Assembly: GCA_937919435.1 (NCBI GenBank)
Contig: CALFRR010000265.1
Coordinates: forward strand, 1-56,873
Origin: an uncultured Alphaproteobacteria bacterium
GTDB lineage: Bacteria > Pseudomonadota > Alphaproteobacteria > Rhizobiales > Ancalomicrobiaceae
Direction of reading: 5' to 3'
DNA length: 56,873 bases
In this document: positions 25,957-34,449 of the stretch, in pieces
Layout of the letters: every line of letters starts with the position of its first letter
Position numbering within the stretch: position 1 is the first letter of the stretch
Program-made: the position numbers and the translations under genes
The notes under the pieces: model-generated
What the model was told of the DNA's origin: nothing
Seen by the model: only the letters and a program-made list of their open reading frames with translations
Database searches by the model: none

Positions 25957-26760
25957 ATGAATCCGACGGAATCGCCATTGCCGCCCGCACGACCGCCACG
26001 TCCGGTGGTCACCGCCGACACCGTCGCGGCGATTGCCGAACGCGTCCGCCGACGCCGGCCGCGGGTCCACGCGATCACCTCGCCGGTCGCCCTCGGACCG
26101 ACCGCCAACATGCTTCTGGCGATCGGCGCGGAACCGTCGCTGACCTTCTCGCCGGAAGAGATCCCCGACTTCGTCGCCGGCGCCGACGTGCTGCTGATCA
26201 ACCTCGGCATGCTCGACCGGCAGCGGCGCGACGCGGCGCTGACCGCGATCGAGGTCGCCAAGGACGCCGGCGTCCCCTGGGTGCTCGATCCGGTGAAGGT
26301 CGAGAGCTCGTCCGGCCGCCTCGCCTTCGCCCGCGCCCTGATGGAGATGGACCCGGCGCTGGTCCACGCCAACCGGGCGGAGTTCCTGGCGCTCGCCGGT
26401 GCGGCCGCCGACCCGGAGACGGTCGGTGTCCATGCGGTGAGCGCGCTGACCACCCTCGCGGTCACCGGCGAAATCGACTTCGTCACCGACGGACGCCGGA
26501 CCGTGCGCATCGCCAACGGCCATCCCCTGATGGACCGGGTGACCGCGATCGGCTGCGGCGGCACCGCGATCGCCGCGGCCTTCCGGGCGGTCGAGCCGGA
26601 CGCGGTGGCGGCGGCGACCGCCGCCTTCACCGTGGTCGGCGTCGCCGGCGAAGTCGCGGCGGCCTCGGCGGTCGGACCGGGATCGTTCGCCGTCGCCATC
26701 CTCGACGCGCTGTCGAGCCTCGAAACCGAAACCCTTCTCGCACGGGCCCAGATTTCATGA
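25957..26760 (+). CDS. thiM: Hydroxyethylthiazole kinase
   Basis: A 267-residue ribokinase-fold enzyme: 'HAITSPVALGPTANMLLAIGAEPS' region near residue 45-65, 'VLDPVKVESSSGRL', and 'AIGCGGTAIAAAF' holding the conserved Cys/Gly-rich ATP and anion site. It phosphorylates the thiazole alcohol salvaged from thiamine breakdown. The ATG at 25957 uses the GGAGG within the riboswitch; a TTG at 25948 is in frame but unlikely. The stop overlaps the thiE start by 4 bases. Confidence 0.93.
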   Translation: MNPTESPLPPARPPRPVVTADTVAAIAERVRRRRPRVHAITSPVALGPTANMLLAIGAEPSLTFSPEEIPDFVAGADVLLINLGMLDRQRRDAALTAIEVAKDAGVPWVLDPVKVESSSGRLAFARALMEMDPALVHANRAEFLALAGAAADPETVGVHAVSALTTLAVTGEIDFVTDGRRTVRIANGHPLMDRVTAIGCGGTAIAAAFRAVEPDAVAAATAAFTVVGVAGEVAAASAVGPGSFAVAILDALSSLETETLLARAQIS

Positions 26761-27431
26761 TCCCCGACATCCGAGTCCACGCCATCCTCGATCCCACCCG
26801 CAGCCGCGGCCGTCCGCTTCCCGAGCTCGCGGTGGCGGCCGTCGAAGGCGGCGCGACGCTCGTCCAGTACCGCGACAAGGATGCTCCGACCCGGCTGATG
26901 ATCGAGCGGGCCCGCGAGATCCGCCGGGCGCTCGCCGGTTCGAAGGTGCCGCTGATCGTCAACGATCGGGTCGACGTGGCGATGGTCGCCCGCGCCGACG
27001 GCGTCCACGTCGGCCAGGAGGACATGGCGGTGCAGGACGTGCGCCGCCTGCTCGGCCCCGACGCGATCGTCGGACTGACGGTGAAGAACGCCGACCACGT
27101 CGATGCCGCACCGATCGGTCTCGTCGACTACGTCTGCTGCGGCGGCGTGTTCGAGACGTCGTCGAAGGTCAATCCGGCTCCGCCGCTCGGCGTCGTCGGG
27201 TTCGCCCGGCTGGCGGTCAGGGCGCGGATGACGCGGCCCGGCCTCTCGGTCGGTGCGATCGCCGGCATCACCGCCGCGAACGCCGCCGACCTGATCGCGG
27301 TCGGTGCCGACGGCATCGCGGTGATCTCCGAGATCTTCATGGCCGACGATCCGAGAGCGGCGGCGGCCCGTCTGCGTGCCGCGGTCGACGCGGCGCTCGA
27401 GACGCGGCGGCTCGAGGAGGCGCGGGCATGA
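26757..27431 (+). CDS. thiE: Thiamine-phosphate synthase
   Basis: A 224-residue TIM-barrel protein with 'LVQYRDKDAPTR' (pyrophosphate-binding Arg/Lys), 'LIVNDRVDVAMVARADGVHVGQED', and 'FETSSKVNPAPPLG' where the phosphate loop lies. It joins the pyrimidine diphosphate from ThiD to the thiazole phosphate from ThiM. Both ends overlap neighbours by ATGA, so translation of thiM, thiE and thiD should be coupled. Note the Cys-Cys in 'YVCCGGVF', where most homologues have GP. Confidence 0.93.
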   Translation: MIPDIRVHAILDPTRSRGRPLPELAVAAVEGGATLVQYRDKDAPTRLMIERAREIRRALAGSKVPLIVNDRVDVAMVARADGVHVGQEDMAVQDVRRLLGPDAIVGLTVKNADHVDAAPIGLVDYVCCGGVFETSSKVNPAPPLGVVGFARLAVRARMTRPGLSVGAIAGITAANAADLIAVGADGIAVISEIFMADDPRAAAARLRAAVDAALETRRLEEARA

Positions 27432-28234
27432 CGGCGATCGCGCTGACCATCGCCGGCTCGGATTCGGGCGGCGGCGCCGGCATCCAGGCCGACCTCAAGA
27501 CGTTCTCGGCGCTCGGCGTCTACGGCGCCAGCGTGATCGCCGCGCTGACCGCCCAGAACACCCGCGGCGTCTCCGGCGTCTTCGACGTCCCCGCCGATTT
27601 CGTCGCCGCCCAGATCGACGCGGTGTTCTCGGACATCGCCGTCGGCGCGGTGAAGATCGGCATGCTGTCGCGACCGGAGGTGATCCGGACGGTGCGCGAG
27701 GGCCTCGACCGCTGGCGGGTGGCGCAGGTGGTGCTCGACCCGGTGATGGTGGCGACCAGCGGCGATCTGCTGCTGGTGCCCGAGGCGGTGGCGACGCTGC
27801 GCGACGTGCTGATCCCGCGGGCGACCCTGGTCACCCCCAACCTGCACGAGGCGGCTCGGCTCTGCGATCGGCCGGTCGCCACCTCCGCCGCCGAGATGTT
27901 GGCCCAGGCCCGGCTGTTGATCGCCGGCGGAGCCCAGGCGGTGCTGGTCAAGGGCGGCCATGCGACCGGCGATGCGGCGACCGACCTGCTGCTCGGGGCC
28001 GGCGGCGAGCCGGTCTGGCTCACCGCGCCGCGGGTCGCCACCGAGAACACCCACGGCACCGGCTGCACCCTGTCGGCGGCGATCGCCGCGGGGCTGGCCA
28101 GGGGGCTCGACCTCGAACCGGCGGTCCGGGCCGCCAAGGCCTATCTCTCTGCGGCGATCGCCGGTTCCGATCGCCTGAAGATCGGCGGCGGCCACGGCCC
28201 GGTCGACCATTTCCACGCCTGGTGGCCGAAGTGA
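27428..28234 (+). CDS. thiD: Hydroxymethylpyrimidine/phosphomethylpyrimidine kinase
   Basis: A 268-residue ribokinase-family enzyme. It has 'IAGSDSGGGAGIQADLKTF' at the N-terminus, 'TPNLHEAARLC', and the C-terminal 'HGTGCTLSAAIAAGLA' with the conserved anion-hole glycines and Cys. It phosphorylates HMP twice to HMP-PP for ThiE. Last gene of the three-gene thiamine operon, which contains salvage/condensation steps but no thiC or thiG, so de novo pathway genes must lie elsewhere. Confidence 0.95.
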   Translation: MTAIALTIAGSDSGGGAGIQADLKTFSALGVYGASVIAALTAQNTRGVSGVFDVPADFVAAQIDAVFSDIAVGAVKIGMLSRPEVIRTVREGLDRWRVAQVVLDPVMVATSGDLLLVPEAVATLRDVLIPRATLVTPNLHEAARLCDRPVATSAAEMLAQARLLIAGGAQAVLVKGGHATGDAATDLLLGAGGEPVWLTAPRVATENTHGTGCTLSAAIAAGLARGLDLEPAVRAAKAYLSAAIAGSDRLKIGGGHGPVDHFHAWWPK

Positions 28235-28237
28235 TCG

Positions 28238-28265
28238 GAACGGCGGGAGGCGCCGTTCTCCCGCC
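28238..28265. terminator. Overlapping hairpins after thiD
   Basis: Two mutually exclusive 8-bp stems are visible: 28238-28245 with 28251-28258, and 28242-28249 with 28258-28265. Neither is followed by a T-run. They start 4 bases after the thiD stop and probably mark its 3' end, possibly as a processing or Rho-dependent boundary. Confidence 0.4.
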
Positions 28266-28309
28266 TCTCCCTGTCGGAAACAAGCTCGCCGGCGAAGAAA
28301 ACCCGCCGA

Positions 28310-28327
28310 GCGTCATGAAACCGTGAT
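28310..28327 (+). promoter_or_regulatory. Candidate PHO box (PhoB site)
   Basis: GCGTCAT-GAAA-CCGTGAT is two 7-mers 11 bases apart. Each matches the CTGTCAT half-site at 5 of 7 positions, with the standard 4-base AT-rich spacer. It lies 54 bases upstream of the metallophosphoesterase start. Membership of the Pho regulon is predicted from this site and from the gene pair it precedes. Confidence 0.55.
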
Positions 28328-28380
28328 CGGACTCGTGTTCTTCGAGCCTCGTGGTCGAACGATGCTCGGAGCTCACCGCG

Positions 28381-29184
28381 ATGACGGCCGTCACCGACGT
28401 ACGCCATTTCCATGCGTTGTTTCTTTCCGACATCCATCTCGGAACACGGGGATGTCGGGCGGATCTGATGCTCGACTTTCTGAAATATCATGATGCCGAG
28501 ACGATCTACCTCGTCGGCGACATCGTCGACGGTTGGCGGCTGAAGCGCGGCTGGTACTGGCCGCAGAGCCACAACGACGTCGTCCAGAAGATCCTGCGCA
28601 AGGGCCGCAAGGGCGCCCGGATCGTCTGGGTCCCCGGCAATCACGACGAGTTCCTGCGCGACTACGTCGGCTCGAACTTCGGCATGATCGAGATCGCCGA
28701 TTCCTGCGTCCACGAGACGATCGACGGCCGCCGCTTCCTGGTCATCCACGGCGACCAGTTCGACGTGGTGGTGCGTCATGCCCGCTGGCTCGCCCATCTC
28801 GGCGACTGGGCCTACACCGCGGCGCTCGGCGTCAACACCGTGTTCAACGACCTCCGCCGCCGGCTCGGCTTCTCCTATTGGTCGCTGTCGGCCTGGGCCA
28901 AGCTCAAGGTCAAGAACGCCGTCAACTTCATCGGTGACTTCGAACGGACCCTGTCGGGCGAGGCCCGACGGCTCGGGGTCGACGGCGTGGTGTGCGGCCA
29001 CATCCACCACGCCGCTCTGCGCACCGAAGGCGACTTCACCTACGTCAATACCGGCGACTGGGTGGAGAGCTGCACCGCGGTGGCGGAGAACCACGACGGC
29101 ACCCTGGAACTGATCGTCTGGCAGCGGCCACAGACCGGCCTGGCCACCGACGCGACCGACCGCGAGGCACTCGCCGCCGCATGA
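28381..29184 (+). CDS. plcP: Calcineurin-like phosphoesterase, LpxH/PlcP type (probable phospholipase C for lipid remodelling)
   Basis: A 267-residue metallophosphoesterase with all metal motifs: 'FLSDIHLG' (D-x-H), 'GDIVDGW' (GDxxD), 'PGNHDEF' (GNHD), 'VIHGDQFD' and 'CGHIHH' (GHxH). Automatic pipelines call this family UDP-2,3-diacylglucosamine diphosphatase. The rhizobial/marine branch includes PlcP, which cleaves membrane phospholipids to diacylglycerol during phosphate starvation. Three things favour PlcP: a GT4 glycosyltransferase overlapping its stop, a PHO-box-like site upstream, and isolation from lpx genes. The ATG at 28381 is preferred over an in-frame GTG at 28351. An LpxH role is not excluded. 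Confidence 0.78.
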   Translation: MTAVTDVRHFHALFLSDIHLGTRGCRADLMLDFLKYHDAETIYLVGDIVDGWRLKRGWYWPQSHNDVVQKILRKGRKGARIVWVPGNHDEFLRDYVGSNFGMIEIADSCVHETIDGRRFLVIHGDQFDVVVRHARWLAHLGDWAYTAALGVNTVFNDLRRRLGFSYWSLSAWAKLKVKNAVNFIGDFERTLSGEARRLGVDGVVCGHIHHAALRTEGDFTYVNTGDWVESCTAVAENHDGTLELIVWQRPQTGLATDATDREALAAA

Positions 29185-30245
29185 AACGCCTGCTCATCGT
29201 CACCGACGCCTGGCGTCCCCAGATCAACGGCGTCGTCCGCTCCCTCGAACGTCTGGCGCAGGAACTCGAACGTCTCGACGTCGTCGTCGACTTCCTGACG
29301 CCGCTCGAGTTCCGCACCCTGCCCTGCCCGACCTATCCGGAGATCCGCCTCTCGTTGACCCACGTCGGCGCGATCCGCCGGCGGATCGAGGCGGCCCGCC
29401 CGGACTACGTCCACATCGCCACCGAAGGCCCGCTCGGGCTGATGGCGCGCCGCGCGGTGCTCGACATCCGCAAACCCGGATACACCACCAGCTACCACAC
29501 CCGCTTCCCCGAGTACCTGTCGGCCCGACTGCCGGTACCCGAGCGGCTGACCTATGCGGTGCTGCGCTGGTTCCACAATTCGGGCCTCGCCTGCATGGTG
29601 GCGACGGAATCGCTCCGGGCGGATCTGACGGCGCGGGGCTTCCACGATCTGGTGACCTGGTCGCGCGGGGTCGACGTCGATCTGTTTCGGCCGCGCGACG
29701 ACGTCGGCGAGATCTATGCCGGCCTGCCGCGTCCGATCCTGCTCAACGTCGGCCGGGTGGCGGTGGAGAAGAACCTCGAGGCGTTCCTCGGGCTCGACGT
29801 ACCCGGCACCAAGGTGGTGATCGGCGACGGACCTCAACTCGCCGAGCTGAAGAAGAAGTACCCCGGCGCCCGTTTCCTCGGCCAGAAGGTCGGCGAGGAC
29901 CTCGCCCGCCACTACGCGGCGGCGGACGTCTTCGTCTTCCCGTCGAAGACCGACACCTTCGGCAACGTGATCGTCGAAGCGCTGGCCTCGGGCCTGCCGG
30001 TCGCCGGTTACCCGGTGATGGGGCCGATCGACATCGTCGGCGGCACCCGGGCGGGGGTTCTCTCGGACGACCTCGGCGCGGCGGTCCGCGAGGCGCTGAC
30101 CCTCGATCCCGCCGAGGCGCTGGCCCGCGCCGCCGACTTCACCTGGGACCACTCGGCCCGCCAGTTCCTCGCCAACCTCGAGGCGGCACAGGAACGCCGA
30201 CGGGCGATCCAGGCGGAACGCGGCTCGCCCCTCGAGACGGTCTGA
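29181..30245 (+). CDS. GT4 glycosyltransferase, probable diacylglycerol glycosyltransferase (Agt-like)
   Basis: A 354-residue GT-B enzyme. The N-terminal domain begins 'LLIVTDAWRPQINGVVRSL' and has 'SYHTRFPEYLSARLPVPE', the C-terminal domain 'NVGRVAVEKNLEAFL', 'DVFVFPSKTDTFGNVIVEA' with the EX7E-type nucleotide-sugar site, and 'GLPVAGYPV'. This pattern is that of GT4 enzymes such as GDP-mannose- or UDP-sugar-dependent lipid glycosyltransferases. Its ATG overlaps the phosphoesterase stop (ATGA), so the two are co-translated. In lipid-remodelling pairs the phosphoesterase makes diacylglycerol and this enzyme adds a sugar, replacing phospholipid with glycolipid. Sugar donor unknown. Confidence 0.82.
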   Translation: MKRLLIVTDAWRPQINGVVRSLERLAQELERLDVVVDFLTPLEFRTLPCPTYPEIRLSLTHVGAIRRRIEAARPDYVHIATEGPLGLMARRAVLDIRKPGYTTSYHTRFPEYLSARLPVPERLTYAVLRWFHNSGLACMVATESLRADLTARGFHDLVTWSRGVDVDLFRPRDDVGEIYAGLPRPILLNVGRVAVEKNLEAFLGLDVPGTKVVIGDGPQLAELKKKYPGARFLGQKVGEDLARHYAAADVFVFPSKTDTFGNVIVEALASGLPVAGYPVMGPIDIVGGTRAGVLSDDLGAAVREALTLDPAEALARAADFTWDHSARQFLANLEAAQERRRAIQAERGSPLETV

Positions 30246-30277
30246 CCGTCGACGCCACACCGTCGACCGCGAGCAGG

Positions 30278-30309
30278 GGGCGGCGTCACCGGACCGGTGC
30301 GCGCCGCCC
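30278..30309. terminator. Hairpin between convergent glycosyltransferase and degP genes
   Basis: An outer 8-bp stem (30278-30285 with 30302-30309) encloses a second 6-bp stem CACCGG/CCGGTG. It lies in the 72-base gap between convergent stops and could serve both strands. There is no T-run. Confidence 0.45.
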
Positions 30310-30317
30310 GGCCTCGC

Positions 30318-31805
30318 TCACTCCACCGGCAGGGTGACGAAGCGCATCTCGCCTTCGGCATTGGCGATCAGCAGCAGCGCCCGCTTGCGGCCGTCCTTCT
30401 TGGCGGCGGCGATCTTGGAGGCGACGTCGGCGACCGCCGCGACCTCCTCCTGACCGACCTCCAGCACCGTGTCGCCCGGCACGATCCGCTTCTCGGCGGC
30501 GACCGAATTCGGCTCGACCTCGGTCACCACCACGCCCTTGGCGACCGCCTCCTTGATCTTGAACCGGGTGCGGGTGCCGTCGTCGAGCGGCGCCAGCGTC
30601 AGGCCGGAGACCTTCGCCGTCGGCGCGGCGACGCCGTCCTTGCCGCCCTTCGAGGTGGTCGCCTGCTTCTCGCCCTCCTCGAGCCGGCCGAGCACCACCT
30701 TGACGGTGATCTCCTTGCCCTTGCGCAGCACCACGACGTCGGTCGCCTTGCCGATCGCCGTGTCGGCGACCATCCGCGGCAGATCGCGCACGCTCGGTAC
30801 GTCGCGGCCGTCGAACCGGACGATGACGTCGCCCGCCAGGATGCCGGCGGCCTCCGCCGGGCCCTTCTCGCTCACCCCGGCGACCAGCGCGCCCTTCGGC
30901 TCCTTGAGGCCGAGACTCTCGGCGATGTCCTCGCTGACCGCCTGGATCCGCACGCCGAGCCAGCCGCGGCGGGTCTCGCCGAACTGCTTCAGCTGATCGA
31001 CCACCGCCGCGGCGAGCTTCGAGGGCACCGCGAAACCGATGCCGATCGAACCGCCCGACGGCGACACGATCGCCGTGTTGATGCCGATCACGTCGCCGTA
31101 CATGTCGAACAGCGGGCCGCCGGAGTTGCCCTTGTTGATCGCCGCGTCGGTCTGGATGAAGTTGTCGTAGGGACCGGCGTTGAGCTCGCGGTTGCGGGCC
31201 GAGACGATGCCCACCGTCACCGAGCCGCCGAAGCCGAACGGATTGCCGATCGCCATCACCCAGTCGCCGACCCGCGCCTTGTCGCTGTCGCCGAACTTGA
31301 CCGCCTTGAGCGACTTCGCCGGCTTGACCCGGAGCAGCGCGATGTCGGTCTTCTGATCGCGGCCGACCAGTTCGGCCTTGAGCTTGGTGCGATCGGAGAA
31401 GTTGACGACGATCTCGTCGGCGCCGTCGATCACGTGGTTGTTGGTGACCACCAGACCGGACGGATCGATGACGAAGCCGGAGCCGAGCGACTGCACCTTG
31501 CGCGGTCCGTTGCGCCCCTGGCTCTTGAAGAACTCGTCGAAGAACTCCTGGAACGGCGAGCCCTCCGGCGCCTTCGGCATCGGAATCTGCTTTTCCGCGG
31601 CCAGCGTCTGCGAGGTCGAGATGTTGACCACCGCGTCGGTCAGGCTCTCCGCCAGATCGGCGACCGAGGCCGGACCGGCGGCCGTCGGCTGGCCGGCGAA
31701 GGCTCCCGACACCGGCTGGACGGCGAGCACCGCGGCGACCGCCAACCCGCGCGACAGGCGCGCCCAACGTCGTCCGGCGACCAGAGAGGAGAGGACCAGC
31801 GTCAC
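30318..31805 (-). CDS. degP: Periplasmic serine protease/chaperone of the DegP/HtrA (Do) family
   Basis: A 495-residue protein starting at GTG with GGAGG nine bases upstream. It has a signal peptide (about residues 1-38), a trypsin-like domain with catalytic His124 ('TNNHVIDG'), Asp154 ('KTDIALL') and Ser228 ('GNSGGPLF'), then two PDZ domains (about 265-360 and 395-490). The enzyme degrades or holds misfolded envelope proteins. It follows hflK, hflC and a DUF2065 gene on the same strand, a conserved alphaproteobacterial quality-control cluster. A longer ATG frame exists upstream but lacks a ribosome-binding site and would bury the signal peptide. Confidence 0.93.
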   Translation of the reverse strand: MTLVLSSLVAGRRWARLSRGLAVAAVLAVQPVSGAFAGQPTAAGPASVADLAESLTDAVVNISTSQTLAAEKQIPMPKAPEGSPFQEFFDEFFKSQGRNGPRKVQSLGSGFVIDPSGLVVTNNHVIDGADEIVVNFSDRTKLKAELVGRDQKTDIALLRVKPAKSLKAVKFGDSDKARVGDWVMAIGNPFGFGGSVTVGIVSARNRELNAGPYDNFIQTDAAINKGNSGGPLFDMYGDVIGINTAIVSPSGGSIGIGFAVPSKLAAAVVDQLKQFGETRRGWLGVRIQAVSEDIAESLGLKEPKGALVAGVSEKGPAEAAGILAGDVIVRFDGRDVPSVRDLPRMVADTAIGKATDVVVLRKGKEITVKVVLGRLEEGEKQATTSKGGKDGVAAPTAKVSGLTLAPLDDGTRTRFKIKEAVAKGVVVTEVEPNSVAAEKRIVPGDTVLEVGQEEVAAVADVASKIAAAKKDGRKRALLLIANAEGEMRFVTLPVE

Positions 31806-31993
31806 GGGGTAAGCCTCCGAAATCGTTCGGTTGAGTGAGAAGAGGACGCCCGGCGTCGCCGCCCGCGTCCTCCCGTCTCGCCGGGACCGAGGGCCGCACG
31901 CCCCCCTCCCGTTCGATCGCCACCGCGGGACGATGCCCGCGGCGGCTCCGTTTCGTGTGGCGGGCCGCACCCGCCGGTCGATCGCTCCGGACC

Positions 31994-32197
31994 CTAGCCG
32001 CGCACCAGCCAGACCAACGCCACCCCGGCCACCAGAGCGGTGAGGCCGCCGATGCGGAAGGCGTTGTCGCCGACGTGCCGCGCCTGGGCGAGCAGCCGCT
32101 TCATTCCCGACGGCGCGGCCGCATAGACCGCCCCCTCGAAGGCCAGCACCAGCCCGATCGCGTCGAGGAGATCGCGTGTCCCCGGTCCGATCGTCAT
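31994..32197 (-). CDS. DUF2065 family small membrane protein
   Basis: A 67-residue protein with two hydrophobic helices (about 9-28 and 47-65) separated by 'PSGMKRLLAQARHVGDNAFR', the DUF2065 pattern. It starts 4 bases after the hflC stop and is conserved between hflC and degP in many Proteobacteria (YjeT-like). Function unknown; position suggests association with the HflKC/FtsH membrane quality-control complex. Confidence 0.88.
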   Translation of the reverse strand: MTIGPGTRDLLDAIGLVLAFEGAVYAAAPSGMKRLLAQARHVGDNAFRIGGLTALVAGVALVWLVRG

Positions 32198-32201
32198 GGC
32201 G

Positions 32202-33149
32202 TCACGGCGCCGTCGCAGCCGGAGCGGCCGGAGCCGCCGGGACCGGAGGAAGCGCCGGAGCCCCCGCCGCCGCCCGCGCCGCGCCGCCCTTGGCGTCGGT
32301 CAGGAAGCGCAGGAAGTCCGAAGACTGCGGCGACATCAGGAGCCGGGTGTCCGCCCCCTTCAGCGACGTCTCGTAGGCCTGCATCGACCGGTAGAACTGG
32401 AAGAAGCTCGGATCCCGGTCGTAGGCCTCGGCGAAGATCTTGATCCGCTGGGCATCGCCCTCGCCGCGTACACGCTCGGCGTCACGCGCCGCTTCGGCGA
32501 GCAGGATCTCCTTCTCCGCGTCGGCCTTGGCCTTGATCCGCTGGCTCTCTTCCGAACCCTTCGCCCGCAGCTCGGTGGCTTCGCGCTGGCGTTCGGTCTG
32601 CATCCGCTGGAACACCGCCTCGGAGTTCTTCTGCGGCAGATCGGCCCGGCGGATCTTGACGTCGATGACGTCGACGCCGATGCCCTTGGCCTCGAGATCG
32701 ACCTGCGCCTTGATCTTCTCCATCAGCCCGGCCCGGTCGTCGCGGACCACCGCGAAGAACGAGGCGTCGGCGAGCACCGCGCGCACCGCCGAGGTGATGA
32801 AGGTGTTGAGCCTCAGGTTGCCGCCCTGGACGGTACGGACACCCTGATAGAACTGCACGGGATCGACGATCCGGTAGCGGGCGAAGGCATCGACCACCAA
32901 CCGCTTCTTGTCGGAGGCGATCAGCTCCTGCGGCTCGAGATCGATGTCGAGGATCCGCTTGTCGAGATATTCGACGTTCTGGATCAGCGGGATCTTGAAG
33001 TAGAGACCCGGCTCGACGACGGCGCGCCGGACCTGGCCGAACTGCAGCACCAGCGCCTGGGTGGTCGGGGTGACGACGAAGGCCGAACCGAGCGCGGCGA
33101 CGATCGCCACCACGACGAGGCCGAGGATACCGAGGATACCGGTCTTCAT
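32202..33149 (-). CDS. hflC: HflC, SPFH-domain modulator of FtsH protease
   Basis: A 315-residue protein with one N-terminal membrane helix (about 5-25), a stomatin/prohibitin-type SPFH domain ('FVVTPTTQALVLQFGQVRR', 'GLYFKIPLIQNVEYLDKR') and a long charged coiled coil ('ATELRAKGSEESQRIKAKAD'). It ends in a Pro/Ala-rich tail of ~25 residues that is longer than in E. coli. With HflK it forms the cage around FtsH. The start overlaps the hflK stop by 4 bases. Confidence 0.95.
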   Translation of the reverse strand: MKTGILGILGLVVVAIVAALGSAFVVTPTTQALVLQFGQVRRAVVEPGLYFKIPLIQNVEYLDKRILDIDLEPQELIASDKKRLVVDAFARYRIVDPVQFYQGVRTVQGGNLRLNTFITSAVRAVLADASFFAVVRDDRAGLMEKIKAQVDLEAKGIGVDVIDVKIRRADLPQKNSEAVFQRMQTERQREATELRAKGSEESQRIKAKADAEKEILLAEAARDAERVRGEGDAQRIKIFAEAYDRDPSFFQFYRSMQAYETSLKGADTRLLMSPQSSDFLRFLTDAKGGAARAAAGAPALPPVPAAPAAPAATAP

Positions 33150-34273
33150 GGCTGGCCTCCGGTCTTCGGCTGTGCCCTACGGTTCAACTGGTCGAGCGGC
33201 AGATACGGTTGGACCGCCCCCTCCCCGTGTCCCTGGTCGACGATCACCTTGTCCATTCCGGAGAACACCCGCTCCATCGTTTCGATGTAGAGACGCTCGC
33301 GGGTCACCGCCGGCGCGTGCTGGTATTCGGCGAGAACCTTGCTGAAGCGGTCGGCCTGACCGCGCGCTTCCTCGACGATCCGCTGCCGATAGGCCTGCGC
33401 CTGGGCGGTGATCGCCGCCGCCTGACCGCGGGCTTCCGGAACGATCCGGTTGGCATAGGTCTGGGCTTCGTTCTGCAGACGCTCGGCGTCGATGCGCGCC
33501 GCCTGGACGTCGCGGAAGGCGTCGATGACCTGGACCGGCGGGTTGACCCGGTTCATGTTGACCAGACGGATCTCGACCCCCGAGTGATAGTCGTCGAGCG
33601 TCTTCTGCATCAACGCCTTCACGTCGGTCTCGATCCGCCGCTGGTTCTCGGTGAGGATCATCTCGATCGAGTTCTTGCCGACGACTTCACGCATCGCCGC
33701 CTCGGCGACCGCCTTGACCGTCGACTCCGGGTTCTGGATGTTGAACAGGAACGATCGGGCGTCCTTGACGTTCCACTGCACGCGGAACGAGACGTCGATC
33801 ATGTTCTCGTCGCCGGTCAGCATCAGGCTCTCGTCCGGCACGTCGCGCCCGGGGACGCCGCGACCGGTGTCGAAGTCGCGCTGCCCGACCGAGATTTCGC
33901 GCACCGCGAGCACCTTCGGCGTGTAGACCTGCCCGATCGGAGCCGGGAAATTGTAGTTGAGGCCCGGCGTGGTCTGCGAGACGACCCGGCCGAGGATCAG
34001 TTCGACGCCGAGTTCGTCCGGCTCGACCCGGTAGAAACCGGTCGCCGCCCACAGCGCCAGGGCCGCCACCGCGGCGAGGCCGATGGTCTTGGCGCCGATC
34101 GTCCCGTCACCACCCGACCCGCCGGGCAGCCAGTCGCGCAGCCGTTCCTGACTGCGCCGCAAGAGGTCTTCGAGATCCGGGGGCTGGTTGCCTCCCGACG
34201 GTCCGCGCGGCGGCTGACCCCAGGGCCCACCGCCCTTCCATCCTCCACCGCCGTTCTGGTTGCTCCAGGGCAT
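33146..34273 (-). CDS. hflK: HflK, SPFH-domain modulator of FtsH protease
   Basis: A 375-residue protein. The N-terminal ~45 residues are Gly/Pro/Asn-rich and cytoplasmic ('WSNQNGGGGWKGGGPWG'). A membrane helix follows at about 64-82, then the SPFH domain ('FYRVEPDELGVELILGRVV', 'GLNYNFPAPIGQV') and a coiled coil. It is the partner of HflC. A good promoter (TTGAAA, 17 bases, TATAAA) lies ~95 bases upstream, so hflK-hflC-DUF2065 can be transcribed independently of folA. Confidence 0.95.
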   Translation of the reverse strand: MPWSNQNGGGGWKGGGPWGQPPRGPSGGNQPPDLEDLLRRSQERLRDWLPGGSGGDGTIGAKTIGLAAVAALALWAATGFYRVEPDELGVELILGRVVSQTTPGLNYNFPAPIGQVYTPKVLAVREISVGQRDFDTGRGVPGRDVPDESLMLTGDENMIDVSFRVQWNVKDARSFLFNIQNPESTVKAVAEAAMREVVGKNSIEMILTENQRRIETDVKALMQKTLDDYHSGVEIRLVNMNRVNPPVQVIDAFRDVQAARIDAERLQNEAQTYANRIVPEARGQAAAITAQAQAYRQRIVEEARGQADRFSKVLAEYQHAPAVTRERLYIETMERVFSGMDKVIVDQGHGEGAVQPYLPLDQLNRRAQPKTGGQP

Positions 34274-34366
34274 CTTCTGTCCTCTGCCGGATCGACCCCG
34301 CCCGCGGTCGCTCCGGCCGGACGGGATCCGTCTTCAGCCGAGGCGGACCGCATCGAGGCCCCGCTG

Positions 34367-34395
34367 TTTATAGGTATCCGACCGGAGGGTTTCAA
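34367..34395 (-). promoter_or_regulatory. Promoter of hflK-hflC
   Basis: On the minus strand: TTGAAA (34395-34390), a 17-base spacer, TATAAA (34372-34367). The match to a sigma-70-type promoter is close and the spacing optimal. It gives a leader of roughly 85-90 bases to hflK. A perfect 8-bp dyad GGAATTCG/CGAATTCC at 34429-34446 lies just upstream, at the end of folA, and could be a folA 3' signal or an operator. Confidence 0.65.
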
Positions 34396-34449
34396 CGGAG
34401 CCGCCCGCCGCACGCGACGATCGGACCCGGAATTCGACCGAATTCCGTC

